From positions 806,001 through 870,000 of the forward strand of contig QUOL01000001.1 of assembly GCA_009761415.1 (NCBI GenBank): a stretch of DNA of 64,000 bases. Direction: 5' to 3'. The translations under genes were made by a program, and so were the position numbers. This document shows positions 1 to 12,622 of the stretch, piece by piece. Each line of letters opens with the position of its first letter. The first letter of the stretch is position 1. The notes beneath the pieces were generated by a model that made no database searches, had not been told where the DNA came from, and was given only the letters and a program-made list of their open reading frames with translations. The DNA is from Sarcomyxa edulis (Eukaryota > Basidiomycota > Agaricomycetes > Agaricales > Mycenaceae).

Positions 1-3000
1 TACAACCCGCCGTCCAGTTTGGCGCTCATGGTGCTGAGATCCATAGGTCTCTTGATCACGTCGAAGTAGCTTGGAGAAAACACAATTCAAGGTTGTCTGC
101 AAGAAATAACAACACACAGAACATACCTAGGGGCATGATCTCTGATGGGATCTACTGGCTGCAAGAACAGCACGGCGTGTTTATGAGGGAGAAGCTTCTT
201 CAACGCGCTGCGGCTTGCACGCAAGTCGGTCAATGGCATGCCACTGGACTGAGCCTTAGGAACATGAGAAGGTCTATCACTCTTCGGTGGCCGGTTTTTT
301 GGTGGTTTGACTTTCGGAGCAATCGGAGAGATGAGTATACCAGGTTTCTTGCTCTGCTCGGAGACAGGTGTTCCGGGAGTTCGAAGGGGATGTTCGACGT
401 GAGTTTGAGAACTACCAGGTAGCTTGAGCCTTGTAGGAACATGCGACGGTGGAATCATTGGACTCTTCATGTGAGGAGGACCGCCCGCTTTCAGTGGGCG
501 AGCCTTGAAGGGGACTTTGACAGTAGGAAGTTGTACAGGAGTTTCAAGGACGGGAGTTGGCGGGAGGTGAAGTTTGACGGTGGGTGCGGTCTCTTCGACG
601 CCACGGATGAGGATGTCAGCTAGTTTCAATACACACCAGCGGACTTCGTGATCCACATCAGGAGCTCTGAGTACGAGAAAACGAGAGTAAGTCTCAAATC
701 GCCGAAAGAGAAATATATCTTACAGAGCAATGGGCATCAGGAATTCTCTCAAGACCTCATTTTTCCCAACCTCCCGATCCTTTCTCAAGACTTTGATCAT
801 AGCTTCCATGTCGCTCTTCTTGGCCTCCTTCGTCTTCTCCTGGCCGGTCCCGTCCTCCTCGATCAGTAAGGTTTCCGACTCTTTCAGAGAGGTTTTCATT
901 TCGCCCATCTGTACGAGAAGGGCCAAACTCTGGCATGCATTTCGGGCGACGTGCCGCCGGATGACGCGGGAGGGGTCGTTGGCCATGACAGCGAGCACGT
1001 AACGCATGATAAGAGGCGTATACCACTTGGTCAGGAACAAACCGTCAAACGCTGCTATGCGGACTTGAGTGTAGTTGCCCTCCCTGTATAACATATGAGA
1101 AAGCTTTATGGTGTCAATCAGTAAAGACTGCCTACCGGGTCAACTGGAAGAAGACTTTCTGATAGCTGGGAATTAAGTTGGCTATACTGAGTACAAGGTA
1201 AGACTGGATACAGCAATAAGTCGACTTCCAAGTACCAACACAGGGTCATTCAACATACCTCTAGTGCAGCTATGGTGACAATATTATGAGGAGAGGGTAT
1301 AAGTCGGTCCATACTTCGATAACGATCAACTTCTGCCAATGTCTGTTTCAGAAGGTCTGCGTCCTCAGCATTGTGTTCCGTTCGGATGTCCGACGGTAAC
1401 AATTCGCCGCGTTCCGGGGGACTAGTAGAGACGGTCGCACACGCAGCTGCAGAGATGATGGTACAGATGTAGAATCCGTCTTGGTACTAGAACAAATATA
1501 AGTCGTTGAACATATAAAATGTCGTAGCTTCTTACTGGATTTGCCGTGTTATCATTATATCGTAACTGGTCAATCAGGAACTGGCGAACCACCGAGGGTG
1601 ACTTGCCGTTCTCGAACCTTATACGGGAAATAGCGTTGATCAAGCTCTGAACTCGGGACAAAACATAACAAGGTCAATCACGATAGATGCCGTCTAGAGA
1701 AATCAGTTTACTGACCTTGCGAACGAAGTATTCTGAGAGATCCGAGAAATCATTTGGCTTCGGTACATACGTATGTGCAAAGAGATCCTGGTTCGGATCC
1801 TCGGGGTCATAACAATAGCGCAAGAAAAGTTTGAACAGGTGAAATAATCCCAGGAAGTCGAGCCGCCGTATTGCGCACTAATACGTGGCGTCGTTGTAAA
1901 TTATGTGAGTTCTGATAGACAACAAGTGTCACTTACATTGACGAGCGCCAGCGCAGCCTCGCAACGGATGCGGAAATAATAATTTGATACGAGAACCGTC
2001 TTGGTAAGTGTGCTCGACACAATGGCCGTAGGTTGCTGAGCAAGCGCATGAACAGCCTGCAATGCCAATCAATCAACATCACACGTATGTGCAGCGCACA
2101 AAACAATATTGTCGACGCTGATAGAAAAAAAACCAACCTCGAGCTGAGCAACTACGTCCCTGTCCCTCTGCAGCTGGGACACCCACATGAAATCTGGTTG
2201 ATCGAACTTGACATTCGCGATCCACTCAAAATCAGCATCCATCCGAATCCATTCATACGTCGCACCACTCATGATACCCTCATCGTCCTCGGTCCAATCA
2301 GCCACCTTCCAATTCTCCCGCTCTTGCTCCTTTTCCCAGACTTCCAATCCAAAACCCATGTCCACCATGCCCATGGCTTCAGCCGCTTCGGTGTCTCCTT
2401 CTGCAGCAGCCTGCGCAGCAGCTTGACGAGCAAGATAGCGCTTGGTATTTCGGCGGACACGTTTATATTTCGTGTTGAAAGGAACCTCGTAGCGTTTAAA
2501 CGGACTACGAATGTCCAGGACGTGCTCGTAAGGCGTTCCATCCGCCTCATGAATCCGAATCGTCATTTGACCCTGTGATTTGTTCATCGTTCAATTAACT
2601 ACACCTAGATCGAAAGGACAGGAGGATACAAACCTCAAAAAACTCGACAGGCTTCAAAAGAGCCTTGTGTATCTCGTTGCCTTCCAGCGCCTTCCACGCT
2701 GGTGCCTCCTGTCTCATCGTGATCTCTACGGCCATCTTCTTCCTGTTGAACGATGCAGAGAACCCGAACGCCGGACATCCACTCCCATAGATCCATTGCT
2801 CAGCAAAACTTCGCGGGTCAACCCCACTCACCTTCCTACATGTCCTGAGGAATGCATGAGTCGATAGCGCGTTATTTGGCATCTCGCCACTGATCGCGGA
2901 TAGGAAGATCTTCGGTAGTACTCGGCTTAGCCCAAGACTAGTTCCGCTCTTGCCTAGCCTTCTGTCAAGTATGTGCAGCACTAAAGGGGATTTGAGGTTG

Positions 3001-4832
3001 ACGAAAGGGAGTACAGAGGAATCTGGAGGGTCTAGGACTTGAGGTTGACATATAGGTGGCATAGAGCCAGTGTCCCACTCCAAGACGCGTTGCATGTCCT
3101 TCTTGAGCCGATATCTGTATTCGTTATTGCCGAGCAATTTGCGCAAGAAAAGGCCAGTGATATATAGTCCGAGACCATTGACGAGCCAAGTATCAGACCA
3201 AGTTTTGGGCTGTATGTTTATACCAACCCATTGACAAGCGAGTGCATGGCCGAGAGCATGCCTAGTTTCCATTGCTTGCTCTATAGCGTCGTCACCGTGC
3301 AGTAGATCAACGGTTATGAGAGATAGTGTGGAACTGTCAAATCGTTGTGTTGGCAACTCTTCGACTGCGACAATTTTGTATGAGCCGAACGGATAAGACC
3401 CGAATTCTGTTGTGTAAAAGTTCATGGCACCCCGCAAAAAGGACACAGAGGTAGTGAGAAGAGATTCGTGGCCAGGAAGACAAAATGCGTGCATCAATGG
3501 CTGTGACGCTGAGGTATCATCGGAGGAATTGTCAGTTGGGATCGTGTGCATGTGGAATGGACCAGCAGCGAACGCGATATGCTGGACAGAGGTGAGAACA
3601 GCTTGTGAGAACAGGAATATGGTCTTGTTCGAGTTGTATGGATGAGCAACCTAGATCAAATCTTAGACATCGAGGTTGAGTAAGGAAGGGAACCGCACAT
3701 ACTTGTTCGACGAGCTCGCCACTGCAAATCACGAGCGTCGGGCTGGCCTCGTTGGCTTCGTCCGCATCGTCTTCATCAAGGCTACGATGCTGCTCGGGCT
3801 CTTCCAGGTACCTCGGCACAACAAACTCGAACTCCCACGTGCATCTCTCCCAGATATTATCTATACAGGGCACCCAACATCTTGCAGCATCGGGGGAAGA
3901 CGGTGTTGTATATGCATGCGGCACGCGCTATGAGATAATGTCATGCGGGAACAAGACCAATACAGAGACAATACGCACATATGGGAAAGAGTCTGTAGGC
4001 ACAATGAACTGGAAGCCATCAACGGGATTTCGCAAGCTATAAGTGATTTTCACGATTATGGGGGCAAAATCTGGGACAACGGCCGCGGGAAGTTGAAATG
4101 AAGTGCCCGGAGTCTGAGGTTCAGGAGTGGCCGCTTTGAGTGCAAAATGATGTCAACAAAATGTCGAACAGATCAAACAAACTACAAGATCCTTCAATCA
4201 CCTTCACTGACTGTGATCCCTTGAGACGAGGAAGAATGGCCTGATGGCTTCAAGGAAACTTCCCTGGGAATCGCAATCGACAACTCTCCTTCATCGCTCT
4301 CTTGCAATGCTGAGTAGACTTTGCGTTTGAGTTCCGGGTGATTGTGGCAATCATGAGAGTCATTCGCAGATAGCGTGATATTGGAGAGAGGGTCATGATG
4401 AATGAACTCGGCAGAATGTGATGCCACAGTGACTGATTGGATAGCTGTGATAACGTGCAACATGAGCAAAAACTCGGTTAGACCTGGCGAAAGTGCTCAC
4501 TGCATTGTCGAGAATGGAGGTGGAGGGTCTTGAGTTCGCTACTAGTGGGTATGATTGTGATCTCTGTGTAGCCCTAGACGTTTTTCGATGCAATATCAGG
4601 AACTAGCACGATACAGTGAAGAGAGGAGAGTCGAAATTGAGCTACAAATTGGTTCGCTACTCACCCAAAGAGTACCGGCGAAATCGATCTCCAGGACGAC
4701 TTTTTGGTGACTAGTATAGACGAAATAAGTATGTCAGTACTATTGCCGGCTTCAGATGTATAGGGAGGGTACGAATATAGAGAATCCACGTCGGATATGC
4801 TCTCGTTGGAGGAGGTTCATTCGCGCGTCCAT
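1..4832 (-). CDS. TAF2: TFIID subunit TAF2 with C-terminal bromodomain (3' end beyond window)
   Basis: TAF2 is the TFIID subunit that helps bind core promoter DNA; it has an inactive M1-aminopeptidase fold followed by HEAT-like repeats. The N-terminal strand with HQKVVLEIDFAGTLWG and the HLHSRQC segment lie at 4500-4705. The M1-like part (GSYKIVAVEELP, HALGHALACQWVGI) is at 2600-3550; the zinc-binding HExxH is replaced by HALGH, as expected for a non-catalytic subunit. The TAF2-specific QLRYNDNTANP/YQDGFY block is near 1450-1600 and HEAT-like sequence runs to about 724. After a proline-rich linker (about 250-600) the last exons encode PVDP and YFDVIKRPMDLSTM, a bromodomain. Introns are supported at 70-126 and 667-723, among others. 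The start is uncertain: the ATG at 4832 gives MDAR, but its splice to the next exon is one base out of frame in my reading. It is head-to-head with LTV1. Family assignment is very secure; the 5' exon is not. Confidence 0.93.
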
Positions 4833-5087
4833 TTAGTGAGAAAATTGGGCGTAGATTAAGTATGGATATATATGTCGAAGAGAGAAATGAAGATGAAAAT
4901 GAGGATCCGGATGAAAGCAGCCTTGGGCCAGAGTCTGAGACGGTCAGCGACGGCGACTGCGAAGGCGAGCGGCGTCGACGAGACAACTGTGACAGGATGA
5001 GCAAGCGCGTCACACGGGATCACACGTCGTAACAGTCACGCTAAATTTGTAGCACTCGCATTGAGCACCTTTAACTCGACCTTCACG

Positions 5088-6987
5088 ATGGCACCGAAAT
5101 CAAAGTCTATATTCCGACAGCCAGGGGCACAGCACTTTCAGCTAGTTCATAGATCTCTCAGGGATCCTCTCATTAACGACCCAGAGGCTAGTCAACATGT
5201 TTTGAAGGCATTTGAGAGAGAAAATGTCAAAAAGGTACTCCTCAATCAGCCAGTCCATCTTCATATAGTTGATTATTTTGGTTCCTAGGGAAAATCTCGA
5301 GCTGATTTAGAATCAATCCTCCCTCCTTCAGACGTAGAGCACGACCAAAAAGCACACGTTGGCGAAGCCTCGTTGTATGGAATTTACTACGACGATACAG
5401 AGTATGATTATCTGCAACATCTACGTCCAGTCGGGCAACAGGAAGATGGAGTTGAAAGTGTACTCGTCGAAGCTCCATCGACCTCGAAGTCAAAACCAAA
5501 GTCCAAGGATGCTCCATCCATTACCCTCCGTGATATCTCAATTCCTGCATCGGCCCTTCCATCTACATCAGAACTTCCACAATCGTATGTGTTCGAATCC
5601 CAACAGGCTGTTCCATCTAGTATTGCAGGCTTCCAACCAGATATGGACCCACATCTCAGGCAAGTGCTGGAGGCTTTAGAGGATGAAGCATTTGTGGACG
5701 ATGGATTGGAGGATGATTTCTTCGGAGAATTAGTCGGAGGTGGTGAGAGAGCAAGCGACGAGGAGATACAATTCGAATTTCAAGAAGACGGAGTAGAAGG
5801 ACGAGACGAGGACGAAGAGGATGATGAACAAGACGATGATACTTGGGAGTCTCGGTTTGCGCAGTTCAAGAAAGTGCAAAAGAGTCAAAATACAGAGGAT
5901 GGACACAGTGACGATGGATTCAACTCCGAGGGAGGTGATACCGTAGGTCAATTACCCGAAATGTCGGTCATTGGAGGCAAAGGGAAGAAACGAAGAAAGG
6001 GAACGAGTGATGCGTCTGGGTACAGCATGAGTAGTTCATCCATGTTCCGAAATGAAGCTTTGCAAACCCTCGATGAGCGGTTCGATCAGGTATGTTCCAT
6101 GCAATATGTTGTTTCTTAGCCAACTGACGGATTTGCAGATGATACTGAAAGAGTACCAAGAAGACGATGATGAAGACTCTGCCTCTGAACTTTCGGACGA
6201 CGATGACGCACCCGAGTTGATCACCACCCGAGAAGATTTCGAGTCCATGATGGATGATTTCTTGGACAACTATGAGATCTTAGGCCGGAAGATGAGACAG
6301 AAATTGGAAGGGGACAGTGGAATGGAGAAACTCGACACATTACGCAGAACCATGGGATTGGATGAGCGAGTGAGAGTGACCGAAGAAGGTGATGAAAGCG
6401 ACGACGATATTCTAATGCCCATCGACGTCGACGACAAAAAGGATAGATGGGATTGTGAGACAATCTTGAGTGAGTCTCTATCTTGTTTGATGTCTACGGA
6501 AATGACTGAATTATAGAATCGCAGGCACATATAGCAACTTAGAGAACCATCCTCGCCTGATCATTGCACGGGATCCCAGACCCGTTCCCAAAATCATGAT
6601 AGATCCGAAGACAGGAATGCCGATTGTTGGAGATGGTCTTCAAGAGAAATCCAAGCGTAAATTGAAGGGCAGAAAACAGGTGGAAGTGATCTTGGAAGAA
6701 GAGGACGAGGACGAGGATGAAGACGATGATGATCTACGTACGTTCAAGATCATACTGCAGTCACGACCTTCATTCATAATGTTACCTTTACAGCCACACG
6801 AACTACAATCAGTCGGCCTCGAGATGAATCTGCTGATGCCAAAAAAGCACGCAAAGCTGCAGTGAAAGCCGAGCGTCAGGCTCGGAGAGCTGACAAAAAG
6901 GCTACGAAGGAGATCTTCGCAGGCGAGCTGAAGAACCAAATGAAGGGCATTCAAAATAAGGAAAAGGTCAAGATGAGAAAGTTGTAA
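5088..6987 (+). CDS. LTV1: Ribosome biogenesis factor LTV1
   Basis: LTV1 is a non-ribosomal factor on pre-40S particles needed for small-subunit maturation and export. Five exons join in frame: 5088-5234, 5288-6089, 6139-6479, 6525-6737 and 6794-6987. The N-terminus (SIFRQPGAQHFQLVHRSLRDP) and the motif ASLYGIYYDDTEYDYLQHLR are the LTV1 signature. The middle is acidic, with long Asp/Glu runs. The segment STYSNLENHPRLI is the second conserved block. The tail is a basic, Lys/Arg-rich helix ending KEKVKMRKL, as in other LTV1 proteins. The ATG at 5088 is the first in-frame one before the conserved N-terminus. Length (about 565 residues) fits fungal homologues. It shares an upstream region of roughly 250 bases with TAF2. 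Confidence 0.95.
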
Positions 6988-7105
6988 TTGTCATTGCGAT
7001 TGTCTTCGGTTACATGGATTTCCGTTTCTGTATTGTAGGAACTGCTGCATCTTAGCTTACACCGCCTGTCGGTTCTGCCCATCTATTCCATCCTGACTTG
7101 GTTCT

Positions 7106-10100
7106 TCAATACTCATTGCGCTCCTCGTAGTCATTCCTACGCCTGCCGTAGCCTCCGTTATCTTCGTCGTTGATGTTAAGCCTCTCAGCTCCAAAGGTTT
7201 CTTCCGAATCCCTGTCTTGGTAGGAGTTGCCACCATGGCCAAAGCTACGTTCTTCACCTCCATCGCTGAACCCGAACCCACGGTTTCCCCCCTCGACATA
7301 ACCCGGGTTATAACCAGATGTCCTCTCTCCATAGCTCTCCGTCTCATCACCGTAAGACGGTCGTTCCTCCCTGGGCGGCTCATAGCCCCTATCTTCTCTG
7401 CCCCTTCCATACCCATCAGAGGAACCATATTCCTCCTCACCACGAGATTGTCCACGGTGCCCTTGGAAGCGAGAATTATCCTCTGCAGGGGCCTCATACG
7501 ACCTCTCTTCAGGTCTACTGTAGCCGAATCCCTCCTCACCACGACGCGACCCATGGTGGCGCTCCTCGCTCGAGAAGTCCTCTTGCCTTGCAGGCGCATC
7601 ATACGACCTCTCTCCATCTCCACGTCTGCCATAACCGTAATCAGTCCGGGGTGCTTCCGGCTCCTCGTACGAACCATATCCGCTGCTTCGAACCCGTTCC
7701 TGAGGCTGTTCGTACGAGGGCTGATATCCACCGCTATAATCTGACTGTGGTTCCGGTTCGTTGCGGGAGGAGGAATACGAAGGCCGTTCTTCCTCATCCT
7801 CAAGCCTCGAGTTGTAGCCACCTTCTCTACGCGATTCGCCATATTGGTCGTTCCGCTGAGAGCGAGAGCTATACTCTTGTTCTGGCTGAGATTCGCGACT
7901 GCCGTAATTATCGTCGCGAGATTCAGCATTGGATCTTCCATAACTCTGGGACTGTTGAGTGCCTGAGGAAATACGCATTGAGTATTTGCATACTTGATAG
8001 CCTAATGCTATCATGGAACTCACGTTGTTGGCTGTTGTATCCACCGCCATAGCTCTCCGAGTCGTCCTGCCCATACGAAGACGTCTCTGTTTGACGAGCC
8101 CCTATGAACACCGCAAGGTTGAATACGTGTAGCTCAATCAGAAGATACACAATGTTACTCTTACCTCCATACTGGTTTTGGCTTTCGTTCTGCTGTTCGT
8201 CATAAGCACTGTTGGAAACCTTGGGCCTGGCTCCATAACTCGGAGCGAAGGATCCGTGTCCACAGCCTCCATAGCCAGCCTCGACTCCAGAATCATCGTC
8301 AGACCCCAGCCGTTTGTTCTTACCAGCCCTTACACTCTCCTACAGATCACCACATTGTAAGTACATATCACGACGATGCAATCGAATAGACAAGCGCAAA
8401 CCTTGGTCAAGGCTTGGAGAGTTTCTTGCGCCTCCTCATCCCCAAGACCTCTGATCCACTTCTCCATCAACTCGAACATTTCAGCTTGAATCCCAGATGT
8501 TCCTGTAGCGTAGTAAGGGTGGTGGAACGCTTCTAGGATCTGATCAATCATCTGGTCGGGATTGACACTGTCGTCGAACCACGTCTGAAAAATCGAATTC
8601 AGTATGGACGACCCAAAATCTTAGTAATTCAGACACAACGCACAGGTACGATCAGGTTAACGGTGTTCTCAACGACAAGCTGTGCGATCTTGCCCGCTGG
8701 TTCGTTGAGGATGAGCCCGAAGTGATCCTAAAAGGATACACGGTTTGATTCAAAAAGCACTCCAACATAGCAGAGTGCATGGTACATACTTTAGAAAGCA
8801 GACTGTGCGAAGGGTCCGAGGCATCGGGATCGTCGAAGACCTATCGTCTCGCAAGATCAACGGCCGCTCATGTGCTCAAAGAGAAAGAATCAAACATACA
8901 GTGTATTGGTCCTCAGAATCGATGACAGCCTTGCTCCCTTCACCGAGGACCCCTGTAGCTTGCTGCAAGATGGGCTGGAGAACAATTTGACCGTTAGATG
9001 ACACATATATATTTAATTGGATGAACACCAACGGTGAGCCATGGCGCCAACACAGTGTAAACGTCTATGCATCGAATGAATCATTAGCTTCAAAGAACCC
9101 CCGAAACCTTTTTCAAGACTCACAAGCATTCAACGCATTGGTCAGATTATCCAGCAAATCACTCAACCCAGGGATCATCTCGATCTTCTCCAAGATATCC
9201 CTATAAACACCATCCCTCCATTTCAGCAACTCCAACATCTTCGCCTGGATCTCGGGTGGTGCGACATCATCAGGGTCAAAGTTGTATGCTTTAGATTCAG
9301 CATGGAGGTCTTCTGCTTCGCTCATCTTCTCGTCGGACGAGCCGCCCCCGATGGGAAGTTTGGAGAGAAGGGATTTCAGGGTGTCAATTGTGGAGTTGCT
9401 GCCACCTTGTGACGCCTGTGAACATGCATCTGTGTCAATATCACGACATTTTTTGTTATATGAATCAACTCACGTCATTCATCTTCTGAGAGAGGTCTGT
9501 TACACTCGCTTGACTCAGTTTGCTAGAGTCGTGTTAGTTATATGCACATGCTAGAAGAGAACAATGGCAATCGACTAACTCTGTAGCCTCGCCCATGAGG
9601 GAGTGGAGGAAATCCGCAGACCCAAAGGTCCCAGTGACAAGAGGGGGTGCAATTCCATTAGGAGTGCGAACCGTAACTGTATAATCTCGTATGTCAGACC
9701 AGTCATCATCACATTACAGCCAAAACTCACCATTATCGCCAACATGACAAAAAACCTCTTCATGGCCCATCTTCCTGAGAGCGATCTCACACCAATTACT
9801 ATGTGCCAAAAGATCCTCCATAGTATGCAATCCCGTTCCTAGGAGTCGGTAGGCTTCCCAAAGCTCAGGACCTTCCTGACCACGAGCACGTCGGCCGATG
9901 TCGATGCAAGCCCGGAAAGTACGTCGAATCAGAGCTGTGGAACTATCCCAGCCTTGGTCTTCCGTGGCTATGTATTTCTACGCGTATATGTATGTGTTAG
10001 ACGATACATCGCGATGTCTGTGGGGAGGAACATGCCTTCATGCCCGTGCGAGAATCAATCTCCAGTTCACGAGGGTCTACGGGGGGTCGAAGCTGCATGC

Positions 10101-11018
10101 ATTCTCAGTAGCGGAATAGTTGATATGTGATTGGAGCACTTACTTTAGGGTGAAATTGGCGAGCATCGCCTTCCTTCTCAGCGTATCCTCTGCAATTCAA
10201 CGTTAGTCAACTTCCATGTGGCACTTCAACAGGATCCCTTACTTGGGATTGTCGATGTGTTCCTACATGGAAGTACGGGTGAGATTATGCTATGCACGAA
10301 TGATACAAGAGCAAAACGACAAACCGTTGGTAGATAGACTCCCAGCCGGTCAGCTGTGACTTCAAATTCCTCGGTAGCAAAACCAAAGGTCTGATAGATG
10401 TATGAGACACAGGCCATAGCGACAAGATGGAAGCTACGCGTACCATGAAGCCCAAGACAGAGACGACTAGGACGAGGGTTTCGGCCGTGAGTTTACTCAG
10501 CCCAGCAATATCCATAGCCTAAATGACCATGATTATCAGATCAATAAGCACACATCTTCTAGGTCACTAAACATACCTGAGAGTAATCCCGGAGCCAATT
10601 TCCCTATACAACACAGAGCAGATCGTCAACATCGCGAAGCCTCAAACATATCAAAGACCGCCTACAAAGTAAACTTTCTTGACATCACTCTTGCTGAACT
10701 TCGCCCCGCCAGATGCCTGGTTGATAATAGACTTCGCGAAACCAAAGAGGCTACTGGACCCTCCGGAATGCCCAACCGCTTTCACGAGATTGGTGAGTAT
10801 ATTCTCAATATCACCATGCCTGAACGCCTTGTCTATCATCGTATCGCATAACCATATCAGCACTTCAGCATCAACAAAACAAAAAAAACGCGAACTTCAT
10901 ACATACCATTAAGATACGCAAAATCAGGTATATCCCCCGCACCGAACGCGTAAGTCTCGGTCGGGAGCACGATGAGGATCACCGCGAGGATGAGGAGATT
11001 CGTGGTGAGGTTTGGCAT
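7106..11018 (-). CDS. HET-C family protein with Tyr/Arg/Gly-rich C-terminal tail
   Basis: Homologue of Neurospora HET-C, the product of a heterokaryon-incompatibility locus. The N-terminus is a signal peptide (MPNLTTNLLILAVILIVLP, then TYAFGAGDIPDFAYLN). The HET-C hallmark GNWLRDYSQAMDIAGLSKL is split by introns around 10500-10680, and HTMEDLLAHSNWCE lies near 9800. The central part (8300-9500) is helical, with LLDNLTNALNAC and TWFDDSVNPDQMIDQ. The last 900 bases (7106-8070) encode a hydrophilic low-complexity tail rich in Tyr, Ser, Glu, Arg and Gly with degenerate repeats such as RSYEAPAE, RSYDAPAR and RGYEPPRE. Neurospora HET-C also ends in a repetitive, glycine-rich tail. Many introns are short. 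Whether this copy acts in self/non-self recognition in a basidiomycete cannot be told; HET-C is widely conserved, also outside incompatibility. The start codon lies 181 bases from that of MED11. Confidence 0.92.
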
Positions 11019-11199
11019 ATGTATGTAAGGTTTTTTTCTGTGGATTTTGGATTGGAGGTACGATATGTAGATGGTGGTAGTTATGGATGAAGCCTTGAGA
11101 TCGATGTAGGGCTCTTGTCTCCTCCGAGCTCTGAGATCATGGTCTTGGCGGAGGCCAAGGCCGCCGATCTCTCCAACTCACCGCGACCTCTCGCCCGCC
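11019..11199. promoter_or_regulatory. Shared divergent promoter of HET-C and MED11
   Basis: The two start codons are 181 bases apart on opposite strands, so both promoters and 5' leaders must lie here. No clear TATA box is visible. There is a short GC-rich stretch with a GGCGGAGGCC/AAGGCCGCCG near-palindrome at about 11145-11167. Promoter function is inferred from layout only. Confidence 0.55.
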
Positions 11200-11878
11200 A
11201 TGACTTCCACAGTCGACCAAGAACCAGACGTTCTGGATAGCATAGATCCTATCTGGACAACGAGTCGCACAGCAAGACAGATATATGCTCTAGGCGAGGT
11301 CGAAAAGGTGTGAGATACAACTGGTGTTACATACAGAGAATTTGCACGGAAATACTCAATTGTTGATATTCACGCAGGACATCACTCGGCTGCTATCTCT
11401 CGCAGCCTCATCCATATCTCTGCTTACTCTACCTCAAACAGATGGTCCAGACGACAAACTACCTCAGGGAGAAGAACGATCAGAACAATTCGTGCTCGAA
11501 GTCAGCGAATACTTCGAACGTCTAGACGTGCATATACTGTTAAATCCTACCCTCAAGAACCTCTCTGACTGACTCTCATCACACCCCCAGTCAATCCAAG
11601 AAACAATCCGATCCTCCCTAGCCCACATCCGCCACTCCCGAATCGCACCCTCCACCATCAACGCTCCCCCACCCGGTTTCATACCCCCCTCACTCGGCGT
11701 CGGTCTTCCATCCACTGACGAACCTCTCAAGAAGAATCGTGGTCTGCAGGAAGAAAGGATCGAACGCGATGCTTGGAAAGGTATCTTGGATGCTCTCACT
11801 CGGCTGAAAGCCAGTAGTACTCAGGAGCAGCAAGAAAACGGGGAAGCAGATAAATCTGCTATGGATCAAGACTCGTAG
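11200..11878 (+). CDS. MED11: Mediator subunit MED11
   Basis: MED11 is a head-module subunit of Mediator that pairs with MED22 and contacts general transcription factors. Three exons: 11200-11307 (36 codons), 11378-11527 (50 codons) and 11591-11878; the junctions keep frame exactly. The first helix (RTARQIYALGEVEKDITRLL) matches the MED11 start, where a short helix ends in a conserved xLxxVEKxI pattern. It is followed by the second helix ending in VSEYFERLDSIQETIRSSLAHIR, which fits the four-helix bundle. The C-terminal part (APPPGFIPPSLGV... and a helix with AWKGILDALTRL) is a fungal extension. Total about 182 residues. Assignment rests on helix pattern and size, since MED11 is a poorly conserved family. 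Confidence 0.78.
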
Positions 11879-12002
11879 TGAACGGCCTCGTCCGTCCAAA
11901 GGGAAGGGGAATACAGTACAATATAGGTGAGCACCAAATACAACGAACCAGCCTCAGCCTCGTCTCATCCTCGTCTCATCTTATTCATCCTAGCATGCAA
12001 AA

Positions 12003-12622
12003 CTAGATCCTAGCCTCCTTCAGCACCTCCTCCGCTTTACGAAGCTCTTCGTCCTCAGCGAGCTCAGGCTCTTTCTTCGCAGACACCTACATCCATCCAT
12101 CCTCGTCAGCACACATCCATCCCAAAACGCCACAGTTGGACATCCAGTCCGGCAAAACGAATGGAGGTACTCACCACAAGATCCCTCAACTCCCCCACAG
12201 CCTTCCCAAGCCGATTCTTAGAATCCGCAATCATCTTGTTGGATTCCTCCATCATCCTCGTCTACCGAACCAAATATCGCACTATCAGCCATGCATGACG
12301 CGTTCCATACCCACCCACCCATTCAAATCCCACATACCGCATTCTTAATATCCCACTCCTCCGCCTCCACACCATCAGCAACGAATTTATCAAGCTTGCG
12401 TTGTTGATCTTCAGCTTCTTTCTCGTATGAGATGTGTTCTTTCCAAACCCTGTTCAAGTTCCCCCACCACCACCATCACCAATACAACAACAAGAACAAA
12501 AAGAGCGCGTTAGTTAGTATAGTGTAGTAATAGCAAGTACGTAGCCTGGCTACTGCTACTGACCGCTTTAATACACCAGATTTGATCTTCAACTGTCGTC
12601 GGGTAGTGGTGATATCGCTCAT
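12003..12622 (-). CDS. TBCA: Tubulin-specific chaperone A (cofactor A)
   Basis: Cofactor A (yeast Rbl2, fission yeast Alp31) binds free beta-tubulin after its folding by CCT and keeps it from aggregating. The start MSDITTTRRQLKIKSGVLKR, followed after an intron by VWKEHISYEKEAEDQQRKLDKFVADG, is a direct match to the family pattern. Further exons give RMMEESNKMIADSKNRLGKAV and SAKKEPELAEDEELRKAEEVLKEARI. The protein is small (about 115-120 residues), almost wholly helical and charged, as expected for this three-helix bundle. There are several short introns; the first junction (CG|G after VLK) restores an Arg codon. Confidence 0.93.

Noticed and set aside
7217..8052. Long plus-strand frames (175 and 244 codons) opposite the HET-C tail
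   Set aside because: They mirror the low-complexity Tyr/Arg/Ser repeats of the minus-strand coding sequence and encode nothing recognisable.
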